DNA from: Zoroaster sp. YZ-2022
Lineage: Eukaryota > Echinodermata > Asteroidea > Forcipulatida > Zoroasteridae
DNA length: 64,000 nucleotides
Direction: 5' to 3'
Assembly (NCBI GenBank): GCA_029582265.1
Contig: CM055835.1
Span: forward strand, 13,757,498-13,821,497
The translations under genes were made by a program, and so were the position numbers. Numbering within the stretch: the first letter of the stretch is position 1; every line of letters starts with the position of its first letter. This document shows positions 1-9,371 of the stretch, piece after piece. The notes under the pieces are model-generated. The model was not told where the DNA came from and made no database searches. It saw nothing but the letters and a program-made list of their open reading frames with translations.

Positions 1-76
1 GTATACCAATGAAGAGTATTGCACTTTCCTAGCATTGCTTGAAAATACCAAAGCAAATAATAGTTACGAACTGAAG
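1..76 (+). CDS. ABHD16A: ABHD16A exon (window exon 1, partial)
   Basis: Reads YTNEEYCTFLALLENTKANN and then SYELK from base 2; base 1 is the last base of a split or preceding codon. It aligns with the human segment starting WTNPQYRQFITILE, just after the N-terminal membrane region. The donor is AAG|gtatgt, phase 0. The exon runs off the window's left edge, so its true start is unknown. Confidence 0.85.
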
Positions 77-429
77 GTATGTCATATGTGAATTACTAAA
101 TTAATATATTCTTTTTACAGAAACATTTTGTTTTGCATTACGCTGATGCGATGAATTCACCCACATTTATTTATGGTGTAAGTTGAGGACCTGTTTCTGT
201 TTCCCCTCTTTTTTTCCAGTCTTTGTTCGACTTTAACTTTTTTTTTGGCATTTCCCAATTGATTTGTACATGTTTTTTAACCGAGGGCATTTGCAAACAA
301 TAACAGCCAACGGAGGAACCAGTCAGTCCCTTTTGCTAGATAAGTCTTCAGTTTACACCAGAAACAGACACATCCACACAGAGCCAAAACCTACAAATAT
401 GAAAATTACAAGTGCAAGCATTCAAAGAC

Positions 430-645
430 TGTGGTGTGCCATGGTCAAGCGGTTTAGTGCATCGGATTTGTGTTCTGATAGCTGAGTCGTCAGAATGTGG
501 GTTCGAATCCCAACCGCGACCGTGGTGCTTGTGTCCTTGAGCAAGACACTTTACCATAATTGCTTCGCTCCACCCAGGGAGTAAATGGGTACCTGTGAGG
601 GCAGAGTTTGTTGTTGTGTTTGATAATAATAATAATAATAATAAT
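430..645 (+). mobile_element. tRNA-derived SINE copy
   Basis: The head resembles a class II (Leu/Ser-type) tRNA with a box A-like 'tggtcaagcgg' and box B 'ggttcgaatcc'. The shared body 'ccttgagcaagacactttacc' and 'cacccagggagtaaatggg' follows, then an (ATA)n run. This body recurs in at least eight places in the window. Confidence 0.8.
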
Positions 646-893
646 GTGTGGACTTATATAGCGCACGTATCCACCAACTAAGTGGTGCTCAAGGCGCATT
701 CTTTTTTACGTGCATTACACAACACACGGGACCTACAGCTTTACGTCCCATCCGAAGGACGAAGCAATTATGGTTAAGTACCTTGCTCAAGGACACAAGT
801 GTCACGACCGGGGCTCGAACCCACACCCTGCTGCTGGCAACACCAGAACTTGAGTTAGGTGCGCTAGACCGCTCGGCCACGACACTCCATTAG
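646..893 (-). mobile_element. tRNA-derived SINE, full-length copy
   Basis: Read on the minus strand it starts ggagtgtcgtggccgagcgg (box A) and continues with ggttcgagcccc (box B) and the ccttgagcaaggtacttaac body. It ends in the tail 'gcgccttgagcaccac...gtgcgctatataagtcc'. It lies tail-to-tail with the preceding plus-strand copy. The tail is shared with the L2-like LINE at 15230-15280. Confidence 0.85.
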
Positions 894-1070
894 CCCTATA
901 TGCGCTGTAATGGCAGCAATTGAGCTGTATACTCCCCAGGGAGCTGAGATGGTTTCAGGAATGATTTATGAGCCTTATGAGCAGTGGTAATAATATAATG
1001 CGCCTTGAGCACCAGTTTGGTGGATACGTGCGCTATATAAGTCCACATTATTATTATTAAAGACTGAATG
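894..1070 (+). mobile_element. SINE 3' body and tail
   Basis: Contains ccccagggagctgagatgg, 'gcgccttgagcaccagtttg' and 'gtgcgctatataagtccac' ending in (ATT)n. The tRNA head is missing, so this is a truncated copy adjoining two others. Confidence 0.7.
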
Positions 1071-1077
1071 ATAATAT

Positions 1078-1935
1078 AGATATATAGATATATACATGTA
1101 GATATATATATAAATCCCGATGCAGCATTAGGGTGACCGCTCCATAGAAACGTGCACAAACTTCCCCCTTCCCTTTCCCTTATTTATATATCCTCCAACC
1201 TTCTAAAACTCTGGAAATAAGACGTTTACAGGCTAAGGAAGCGATTTAGGCTATTTCCGAAACAAAATTATGACTTTAAAGGGTAGCTGAGCGTTAAGGC
1301 GACCGGAAACGGTCGCCTTAATGCAGAGAAATAGCAATTTCTAAAGAAGTTGGTCGCCCTACGCCTGAAATAGTAAGCATATACATATATATATATATAT
1401 ATACATGCATATGAATTTGGCTAATTAAGTGGCATGAACATGTGAGTTTGTGGGTTTTAAAACATGGCGTCCATGCTGACTCACAGTTACATGCTTGAGA
1501 CCAGCCTCTTCATTTTGGTATCTCTGACCTTTGAATTTTGAATGTTGGTCAGCGATACATTTACAGAGCCAAAGCATATATCCTATAACCTTGGATATGT
1601 TTGGTAGTGTTTCCAGTCAATGTAACCTCCAGCTTAGGTTAGTCTGGTACCTTTTTCCATACACATTCATTGTAAACTGTGTATGGGTATTTGCCGATGA
1701 TCTGAGTCAGTGTACCGAACGTTATTCAAAGAAATCCTAATAAAAGTTGTTGTTTGATTAATTTTGAAATATTTGTTTGTTTCCATATTCGCCTGAAAAA
1801 AAAATGAAATTGATTTTGTTTGAGAGTTCCCTCTCAAAATGAAAGCATTTTCAGAGATGGAGTAGTTTCTCCGGTTGATTGTTTGAGAGTGACTCATAAT
1901 GTTATATAAGCAGCCTTTGATGTCTGTTTTTACAG
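1078..1935. other. Intron sequence: AT microsatellites and a hairpin
   Basis: Holds (TA)n-like tracts at about 1078-1113 and 1376-1411 and a perfect hairpin at 1294-1321. No coding potential or recognised repeat in the remainder. Confidence 0.5.
1294..1321. repeat. Perfect 12-bp hairpin with GAAA loop
   Basis: The arms 1294-1305 (ttaaggcgaccg) and 1310-1321 (cggtcgccttaa) are exact reverse complements around GAAA, a GNRA-type tetraloop if transcribed. It is GC-rich in an AT-rich intron. A second 'ttggtcgccct' nearby (about 1350) partly repeats the arm. Confidence 0.75.
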
Positions 1936-2006
1936 AAGCGGCTTCAATACTATGATTTTGAGTTCAGCCATTGGCCACCAGACTTTAGATGGAGTGATGT
2001 CAGCAG
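1936..2006 (+). CDS. ABHD16A: ABHD16A exon 2 of window
   Basis: Preceded by a T-rich tract and 'tttttacag'. Reads KRLQYYDFEFSHWPPDFRWS then DVS. It matches the human stretch NYNFDFRSWPVDFHWEE, including the conserved FDF/W-P-x-DF pattern. The donor is cagcag|gtaagt and the exon ends in phase 2. It enters in phase 0, consistent with the previous exon. Confidence 0.9.
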
Positions 2007-2055
2007 GTAAGTCTACACATGAATCGAGCATTCTTTACATGTTGTTATTCATTAA

Positions 2056-2137
2056 CCCTAACTCCCTAGACAACGAAAGCAGTTGGAGGATTTTGAAGGA
2101 TTTTTATTGTTCAGTAACAATGCTTAGGGACTTAGGG
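2056..2137. mobile_element. piggyBac-like MITE (82 bp, TTAA-flanked)
   Basis: Flanked by TTAA at 2052-2055 and 2138-2141. The ends are inverted (CCCTAACTCCCTAG and, on the other strand, CCCTAAGTCCCTAAG). TTAA targets with CCC-starting termini are the piggyBac pattern. It has no coding capacity. Confidence 0.6.
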
Positions 2138-2189
2138 TTAATGTTTTTTCCAGTATTTTTAATTAAAACCCACATGTTAGGCCCCCCAA

Positions 2190-2470
2190 ATAAGTCTCTG
2201 GTTTCTGGTCTCTGTGCACGTCACCTCAGACCCGTGCATCTGCATTTTTAGTTTTCTTCTTTTTTCTTTTGCTATGAAAACGATGTCCAATGGCAGCCAA
2301 AATTGCTGGATCGATTGGAATTCTGCTGTGCTGTGTTTTAAACGACTTTTTCACCTAGGGGTATGAATGTTTGCTGATTTGTTGAGGTCTGTCATAGCCT
2401 CCATACTTTGTATATGGGAAATTTGGCCTGGTTCCAATACCCACCCATGTATACATATATATTACATATT
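2190..2470 (+). repeat. Dispersed repeat family R1, copy 1
   Basis: The segment with 'tctggtttctggtctctgtg', 'aaaattgctgga', 'ggggtatgaatgtttgc' and 'tatatgggaaatttggcc' recurs at 52795-53030 (same strand) and at 58640-58910 (opposite strand). It ends at a C/A homopolymer run at about 2500-2530. Class unknown. Confidence 0.65.
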
Positions 2471-2951
2471 TCACTGGTTGGTAAAAACAAAAGATTAACC
2501 CCCCCCCCAAAAAAAAAAAAAAAAAAAAAAACTTGTATACACACAGTACTGACTACTATGCACCCAAATCTGGTTCACAAATAAGAAATTCCTACTTCAT
2601 ATTTAGCCCACCGAAGTCAGCGAAGTTTTTGTTCTGCGGGAAACCCATGAAGCCTGGACTCCCAAAATTTCCTGTATTTTTTTTTTATTTCATCAAAAAT
2701 AGTATAGTGCCCTCGGAACTCAAAAGTCATCAGTATCGCGATACGCGGTTTTGTAACATGATGCCGTATCTTGGCATTTTTGTATCGTGATAACCTATTC
2801 ATCGGTGAATCGTTACACCGGAGCTACTATACGTGTTTTCGTCATTGTCAGGAAACTGAAGAGAGCTGGGAGATACTTCTGTTTACATAGGCTCTGGTTA
2901 GGATCCTGCTTTGTAGGGGCGAACTCTGATTGTTGCTTGTTTTTATTCTAG

Positions 2952-3145
2952 TGATTCAAGTAAGCTCAAGTCTTCACTCTCTAGTCCAGCGACATCAGGC
3001 CCGAATCACTCATCTGAGTCATCTGGTAGTCTCCTATCCCGACTAGCAGACATACCGCTACAGTTTCTCAGCTACGCTGTCGTTCATACAGTGGGCCGGA
3101 TGCTTATATATCCAGGGCATACACCATTACTTAATGCATTAGTAT
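2952..3145 (+). CDS. ABHD16A: ABHD16A exon 3 of window
   Basis: The acceptor is ttattctag. The first base completes a Ser codon. A Ser-rich, poorly conserved linker (SSKLKSSLSSPATSGPNHSS) is followed by the conserved segment ending LSYAVVHTVGRMLIYPG, matching human ITSYLVAHTLGRRMLYPG. Two donors are possible, after 3141 (gtatgt) and after 3145 (gtgagt). I chose 3145 because phase 1 is needed to enter the next exon in frame and gtgagt is the stronger site. Confidence 0.85.
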
Positions 3146-3377
3146 GTGAGTATAAATAAACCAAGTGACTAATCTTGAACCGCTCTAGATTTGTACTTTG
3201 TTAACTGATCTGCTAATTTGCCATTTCCTGTGAACAAAACATACATGTAGGAACAAAAGGCTTGAGTAATAAGCCCCTCCATCATTTTCACAAACCTTTT
3301 TGTAGTAATGGTAATCATTTTGAACTGAATAGTAAAAGCTTTGCTCACTTCACCACAGATCAGCTATATAAATGGTT

Positions 3378-4450
3378 AGGTAAAACTTGTTGCTTTGCAT
3401 GGTGAAGAGGATAAGTAAGACAAATTGCGGTGACACCATGTGAAATTCTCTATTGAGTAGTAATTAGTTCTGAAAAGAACTGGAGGTTACAACTCGACGT
3501 TTCGATCAGTATGCTCTGATCGTCCTCAGGAGAATGAGGACGATCAGAGGACGATCAGAGCATACTGATCTCCTGAGGGCGATCAGAGCATACTGATCTC
3601 CTGAGGGCGATCAGAGCATACTGATCTCCTGAGGGCGATCAGAGCATACTGATCTCCTGAGGGCGATCAGAGCATACTGATCTCCTGAGGGCGATCAGAG
3701 CATACTGATCTCCTGAGGGCGATCAGAGCATACTGATCTCCTGAGGGCGATCAGAGCATACTGATCTCCTGAGGCGATCAGAGCATACTGATCTCCTGAG
3801 GGGCGATCAGGAGCATACTGATCTCCTGAGGGCGATCAGAGCATACTGATCTCCTGAGGGCGATCAGGCATACTGATCTCCTGAGGGCGATCAGAGCATA
3901 CTGATCTCCTGAGGGCGATCAGAGCATACTGATCTCCTGAGGGCGATCAGAGCATACTGATCTCCTGAGGGCGATCAGAGCATACTGATCTCCTGAGGGC
4001 GATCAGAGCATACTGATCTCCTGAGGGCGATCAGAGCATACTGATCTCCTGAGGGCGATCAGAGCATACTGATCTCCTGAGGGCGATCAGAGCATACTGA
4101 TCTCCTGAGGACGATCAGAGCATACTGATCTCCTGAGGGCGATCAGAGCATACTGATCTCCTGAGGGCGATCAGAGCATACTGATCTCCTGAGGGCGATC
4201 AGAGCATACTGATCTCCTGAGGACGATCAGAGCATACTGATCTCCTGAGGGCGATCAGAGCATACTGATCTCCTGAGGGCGATCAGAGCATACTGATCTC
4301 CTGAGGGCGATCAGAGCATACTGATCTCCTGAGGGCGATCAGAGCATACTGATCTCCTGAGGACGATCAGAGCATACTGATTGAAACGCCGAGTTGTAAC
4401 CTCCAGTTCTTTTGAGAACTAATTACTACTCAATAGAGAATTTCACATGG
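3378..4450. mobile_element. Fold-back element with internal satellite
   Basis: The left arm (ccatgtgaaattctctattg ... gttctgaaaagaactggagg ... ctcgacgtttcgatcag) is mirrored by the right arm (ctgattgaaacgccgagttg ... ctccagttcttttgagaact ... gagaatttcacatgg). Between them is the 28-bp array. The 13-bp sequence tatataaatggtt lies at both 3365-3377 and 4451-4463, a candidate target-site duplication. Related copies without the long array occur at about 4706, 18180, 43260, 48043 and 62570. Confidence 0.75.
3540..4380. repeat. 28-bp hairpin satellite (~30 copies)
   Basis: The unit is GATCAG-AGCATA-CTGATC followed by TCCTGAGGGC, so each unit is itself a 6-bp inverted repeat with a 6-base loop. Copies are nearly identical. 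Scattered variants include ggac for gggc, a few single-base indels and one unit lacking 'ga'. The unit is a multiplication of the central palindrome of the surrounding fold-back element. Confidence 0.95.
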
Positions 4451-4705
4451 TATATAAATGGTTGCGCTTCAAACACTAGGAGCTACAAATGAACAATGGC
4501 TATTCAGAGTTAGATCAGGAAACTGTAACTTTGACCACGCCTGAGTAAGTCTAAAATCATGGGCAAATTGAGCACCATGAATGGTGTGGTAGAATAGGCC
4601 TGTGATCCCTATTGAATGTGTATGCACTGGTGCTGGGATTGTTAACTGATTAGGCCAACGTCCTTACAGGGCCCATTGAGCAAAAAAAAATTAATTGTTA
4701 AACTA

Positions 4706-4825
4706 TTAAGTAAGACTAATTGCGGTGACACCATGTGGAATCTCAATTGAGTAGTAATTAGTTCTGAAAAGAACTGGAGGTACAACTCGACGTTTCGATC
4801 AGTATGCTCTGATCGTCCTCAGGAC
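4706..4825 (+). mobile_element. Fold-back element, solo left arm
   Basis: Repeats taagtaagactaattgcggt, gacaccatgtgg, ttagttctgaaaagaactgg and cgacgtttcgatcagtatgc, then stops at 'cctcagga'. Same orientation as the left arm of the element at 3378 and only 250 bases after it. Confidence 0.7.
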
Positions 4826-4829
4826 TATT

Positions 4830-5693
4830 GATGATGCTTGAATGCACCCAGCTAAACTGGCCCTCCTGGGTCAGACAAAAGGGCTATTTTTAAGGACTAT
4901 TAATTGTGTAGGGAGGATTAGTGAAGGATTAGGTAGTGGCAGTGTCATTGATGTTCCAGACTACAGTAGCTGTTTTGTAGGTATTAGGACTGTCAGTTAT
5001 CACTTCTTTTGTCTGCTTCCAGAAGCTGTTCCACAGGGAACAGTTGCTTTCAAATCTGGTAAATGAATGAAGCAAGCTTAATGAATAGTTTGGGCCAATA
5101 GTTTAATGATTGCTCAATAGATCCTAAAAGGATCGTAGGCTTTAACTGACCGAAACTGCACCAACCTTGCTAACCAGCACCAATATTAAAAAAAAAAAAA
5201 ACGCCCAATTTTGGAAGAATATGCCGCGCCCCCCCCCCCCCCCCCATTTTGTTCTAGACTTTCTTTTTTGCCGCATTGGTTAAACAGTCGCATTAAACAG
5301 TCATTACGGGAAGTTTATGCTTTTGGATTGAAAATTTATACACATTGTGCCTTTTGCTGATGATCTAGTTTTGTGGCCGTCAGATACAGACTTTTGGTTA
5401 ACTGGTTAACCGACTGTGAAAGTTTTGGTTAAACGGTTAGTGAGCTAACCGGTAACTCCCAGCAACTCCCAGCAACTCCCAGCAACTCCCAGCAACTCCC
5501 AGCAACTCCCAGCCTTAATTTGTATGTGCATGCATATTTAAGACTGTACATGCTCTATGCATGGGGTTTCAGAGAATCTGAGATTAGTGTTGTGTGCATG
5601 CTGCTGTCTGTCTATAGGTGCTGTTTGTTCGTGCTGCTGTTCCATCAGTTATACGTCTGTGCTTGGAACTGAAATATGCCTTTTCTCCCCCAG
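4830..5693. other. Intron: minisatellite and homopolymers, no gene
   Basis: Contains poly-A (about 5187-5201) and poly-C (about 5229-5246) runs, a tandem agcaactccc repeat, and no recognised coding sequence apart from the possible upstream extension of the exon at 5694. Confidence 0.5.
5451..5513. repeat. 10-bp tandem repeat (agcaactccc)
   Basis: Five exact units plus degenerate flanking units of agcaactccc. Confidence 0.9.
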
Positions 5694-5839
5694 GGCCTGC
5701 CCTTATTGAAGGAAGAGCCAAGCTATTTGAAAAGAATGGAGCCGTTCGCTCCAAGCTTATAGCCAGAGATGGCAATGAGATCGATATAGTGGTCATCGAT
5801 AAAAGGAACAAGGTGGAGTCATCACGCAACAATAAACTT
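5694..5839 (+). CDS. ABHD16A: ABHD16A exon 4 of window
   Basis: The strong polypyrimidine acceptor ccttttctcccccag precedes 'gg cct gcc'. A split Trp codon is followed by PALIEGRAKLFEKNGAVRSK and LIARDGNEIDIVVIDKR. This matches human LLQGQARLVEE...KLLACDGNEIDTMFVDRR. The donor is aaactt|gtaagt, phase 0. The frame stays open upstream to about 5618, behind another possible acceptor (tctatag), so a longer alternative exon cannot be ruled out. It would add about 25 residues absent from human. Confidence 0.88.
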
Positions 5840-6168
5840 GTAAGTTTTCCAGTGCATTCCCTAATGGCTGATTGATATCAGGCTCTGATTTTATGAATGT
5901 TTTGTTCCTCTTACTCAACCATTGCCAGAATTCCATTATGACTTATACTGTAGTTTAGGTAATTGCTGTGAACAATTTTGCTTGTATTGCATAGCAAATG
6001 GCTATAAGTTCACAATTTGCAACATAATATTCAAGAATTTGGCTACTCAAAATTAGCACAACATACACAAACATATTTCAGTCTAAAGATTTTGCTATGT
6101 AAATCTTTTGAACGAAAGCCTTCTCTGATTAACAGATAGTGCAATTTTCATCTTGTATATAATTTTAG
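5840..6168. other. Intron, nothing recognised
   Basis: AT-rich sequence between exons; no repeat or coding signal seen. Confidence 0.4.
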
Positions 6169-6232
6169 GTTATATGCTGTGAAGGCAATGCAGGGTTCTA
6201 TGAAGTTGGTTGTCTTGTGTCACCATTAGAAG
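6169..6232 (+). CDS. ABHD16A: ABHD16A exon 5 of window
   Basis: The acceptor is aattttag. Reads VICCEGNAGFYEVGC then LVSPLE, near-identical to the human core VICCEGNAGFYEVGC. This is the first core strand of the alpha/beta-hydrolase fold and its following glycine-rich turn. The donor is gaag|gttagt, phase 1. Confidence 0.95.
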
Positions 6233-6858
6233 GTTAGTATACAAATACTGAGAGCCCCTGGGTACAATGGGAAAACATATATCGCAAGATTACATCTGCA
6301 CTGTTCCATTTCACGAGGCAAATCCTCTGGATATAATGGAAACGTGCAGATGAGTGACTTATTTTGACCTTTAACACGGTGCAGCCATCTTGTTTTCCTT
6401 TCCAAATCCTTGTGACCAAACCGAGGCTGGAAGGGAAAATAGTCTGGCACCTTTAATATAGTATGAGAATCAACACTGAAACTATTGTTGCATGCAGGGA
6501 ATTTGACAAAGATGGCCACAGGTCTATTCAGACTTGTAGTCAAGTACTTTTTTCACGAGTATGAGTACAGAATAATGTACACAAGTACAAATACTTTTTG
6601 TGAGTACCATAATCATATTTTCACCACTCCCAAGAGATTGTTGACATGGTGCTATACCCAAACCCCCTTCCACCATGCAAAGCTTCAGATGCTACTTACA
6701 GTTGTAACTTTACACTGAGTAAGTTTCGTATAAAACTGTGATCAATTTATGGTTTTTGTTTTAGATATCCAATAGTGTATTGTGGCTCACCCAGTGTGAA
6801 TGGCTGAATTGTTCAGTTCTTACTGAATTGTTTTTAATATTTTCTTTTATTTTGGCAG
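6233..6858. other. Intron, nothing firm recognised
   Basis: Contains a 'gagtatgagtac'-like stretch at about 6535-6615 that resembles the repeated motif at 29650-29920. No coding sequence seen. Confidence 0.4.
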
Positions 6859-6908
6859 CGAGATACTCTGTCTTAGGTTGGAATCACCCAGGATTTGGTG
6901 GAAGCACA
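6859..6908 (+). CDS. ABHD16A: ABHD16A exon 6 of window
   Basis: The acceptor is tattttggcag. A split Ala codon is followed by RYSVLGWNHPGFGGST, matching human YSVLGWNHPGFAGST. The NHPG loop is a hallmark of the ABHD16 family and lies where alpha/beta-hydrolases form part of the oxyanion region. The donor is aca|gtaagt, phase 0. The following intron (6909-15496) carries several nested transposons. Confidence 0.95.
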
Positions 6909-7350
6909 GTAAGTCCACAACTCTTTGTCTAGGATGTTTGTACAAGTATGGGCATGTAGTTTTGCTACAACAGTTTACAGATAACCTAAAGGGCAGCACT
7001 TAATTGGGAGTATCATGACCAGTTAAAACAAACTGTATTTTCTTCCCTCTTCGCAGTCCATACCCATGCAATACATAGTTGGAAAGACTAATTTCAGATC
7101 TTTCTAATGGTGTAGGTAAACCTATAGGTTGCTATTATAGAAATCATGTTGTGTTTGGAATGCCATACACTTGTGTACAAATGCAATTTGTGTTTGTGAA
7201 ACAAGGTCAGGGCATGTATCGATAACCCAATTATTTTATAAGCAATCCTATTTGTTTTGGTATCTTATGAAAGAGAAACAAACGTTTTATTCCAAGGAAT
7301 TCTTCATGGTGAAAAATAAGTTTACAAAGAAGTGTCTGTAAATGAATTAA

Positions 7351-7400
7351 CACTGTTTAACACTGTTTAACACTGTTTAACACTGTTTAACACTGCTTAT
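7351..7400. repeat. 10-bp tandem repeat (cactgtttaa)
   Basis: Four exact units and a diverged fifth (cactgcttat). Confidence 0.9.
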
Positions 7401-8821
7401 CGAATGAGCGCCTAACAAGCAGCCACTCATTACAGCTCTCTAGTCTTTGTGCTAAATAAGTGTTTTGTAGCTACAAGTTTGTCTTCATTTTTATACTAGT
7501 GGATTTCTTATTACACCTGGAATCTACTGGACGTTTTATGTGAGTATTGGTACATTTGTTTTCTTATAAGTGAAAAATCTGTTGTATTTTGTCTGTCTCT
7601 GCTGTAAGATTTTACTGTGTAGTAGCACACATCAGTGTTGGAGCAAAGGCTTTGATCCTCAAGGCCAAGGCTTTGACCCTCAAGGCCAAGGCTTTTACCC
7701 TTAAGGCTAAGGCCAAGGCTTGACCCTCAAGGCCAAGGCCAAGGCCCTCTAGTATAAAATTACTACTAATAAACATGTCACATCATAACGAATCGCTTAT
7801 AGTAAGAATAAAAACTTATCTTTATTTGCAATCAAAGTATTCACGTACAAATATATGACTGAGTAGAAGTTAGGTCTTCGTGGATACCATTTAAATATAA
7901 CAAAAAGAATGGTTTGCTTCCATACTGATGCACATTGATCTAAACTGAGTATAACAAAAGGGGATCCAAGAACGGCTGTTTTTAACTGAGATGTTACCTC
8001 TTTATTATGGAAGTAATTTTATTTTTTGGGCCAACATGGTTAGAAATATTAGCATTACCTAAAACAGACCAGACTATATTTACCCAGAATTTGTCAAAAA
8101 TCTTGGACCAAAATCCATTGAATGGCTTCGAGATTACTTCAGCACCTGTATCAAATTTCAGAAAATCCCAAAAATATGGAGACATGCTAAAGTAATGGTA
8201 ATTCTCAAACCGAACAAGGCGCGAAGACCCAGGCAGCTACCGTCCAATAAGCCTACTGTGCATAATCTACAAAGTGATGGAGAGACTAATATACAATCGT
8301 ATCCAACCCATTGTGGATCTTCAACTCCCATCCTGAGCAGGCCAAGCTTCAGACAGGACGCTGTACAACAGACCAAGTGACACTCCTCACAGAAGACATA
8401 GAGGACAACTTCCAAAAAGGTCTCAAGAATGGTGCAGTACTGGTCGATCAATCAGCAGCATATGACATGGTATGGCATAAAGGTCTTGCCCTAAAACTAC
8501 ACAAAATCATACCTGATAAAACCTTAGTAAACTTTCTCATGACAATGATCACTTGCAGAAGCTTTTACAATGACAGTTGGCGAAGAAACCAGTAAAAATG
8601 CTTCCTGAAAAACGGGGTCCCGCAGGGCTCAGTGCTCGCACCGCTTTTATTCAACATTTACACTGCTGACCTACCAACCACTGTCTCAAAGAAATACATC
8701 TACGCAGATGACATACTGGTAGCACTCCTAACCTCTGCCAAAAACTTTAACAAGCTTGAAACAACATTTGGCATCGATATGCAATCCTTAAGCCGTTACT
8801 TCAAAAACCGGAGACTGTTTA

Positions 8822-9178
8822 ATAATAATAATAATAATAATGTATAGATTTATATAGCGCACGTATCCACCAACTAAGTGGCGCTCAAGGCGCATTATAT
8901 TATTATCCCTGCTCATAAGGCTCATAAGGCTCATAAATCATTCCTGAAACCATCTCAGCTCCCTGGGGAGTATACAGCTCAATTGCTGCCATTTCTAGCG
9001 CATATAGAGCAAACCATCTCTGCCTTCACAGGTACCCATTTAACCCCTGGGTGGAGAGAAGCAATTATGGTTAAGTGTCTTGCTCAAGGACACAGGTGTC
9101 ACGGCCGGGCTCGAACCCACACTCTGCTGCTGGCAACACCAGAACTTGAGTTCAGTGCGCTAGACCGCACGACAATCC
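8822..9178 (-). mobile_element. SINE inserted in the LINE, copy 1
   Basis: On the minus strand: a head with box B (ggttcgagcccggccgtgac), the ccttgagcaagacacttaac body, 'ctcccc agggagctgagatgg', the gcgccttgagcgcc tail and gcgctatataaatc, ending in (ATT)n. It interrupts the LINE between NRRL and the following 'LANYKIK' block. Confidence 0.85.
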
Positions 9179-9371
9179 ACTTTACGTGCATTATTCAACA
9201 CACGGGACCTACGGCTTTACGTCCCATCCGGACTTAAGCAATTATGGTTAAGTACCTTGCTCAAGGACACAAGTGTCACGACCGGGCTCAGAACCCACAC
9301 CCTGCTTGCTGGCAACACCAGAACTTGAGTTCGTGCACTAGACCGCTCAGCCACGACACTCCATTTTAGTA
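9179..9371 (-). mobile_element. SINE inserted in the LINE, copy 2 (shorter)
   Basis: Minus-strand SINE head and body: ggagtgtcgtggctgagcgg, ccttgagcaaggtacttaac, then gtcccgtgtgttgaataatg. It is directly head-to-tail with the preceding copy. The whole pair is bracketed by actgttta at 8814-8821 and 9372-9379, a candidate 8-bp target duplication, so the pair may have arrived as a unit. Confidence 0.8.

Noticed and set aside
646..893. tRNA gene (good A and B boxes)
   Set aside because: The cloverleaf is incomplete and the tRNA-like head is fused to a SINE body and tail seen in many copies.
3540..4380. Regular 28-bp repeats resembling a CRISPR array
   Set aside because: There are no unique spacers, units abut directly, the host is eukaryotic, and the unit derives from the arms of a fold-back transposable element.
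5158..5450. Candidate extra ABHD16A exon before 5694
   Set aside because: Homopolymer-rich and without similarity to the human protein between the LIYPG and GRAKL blocks, which are nearly adjacent in human.
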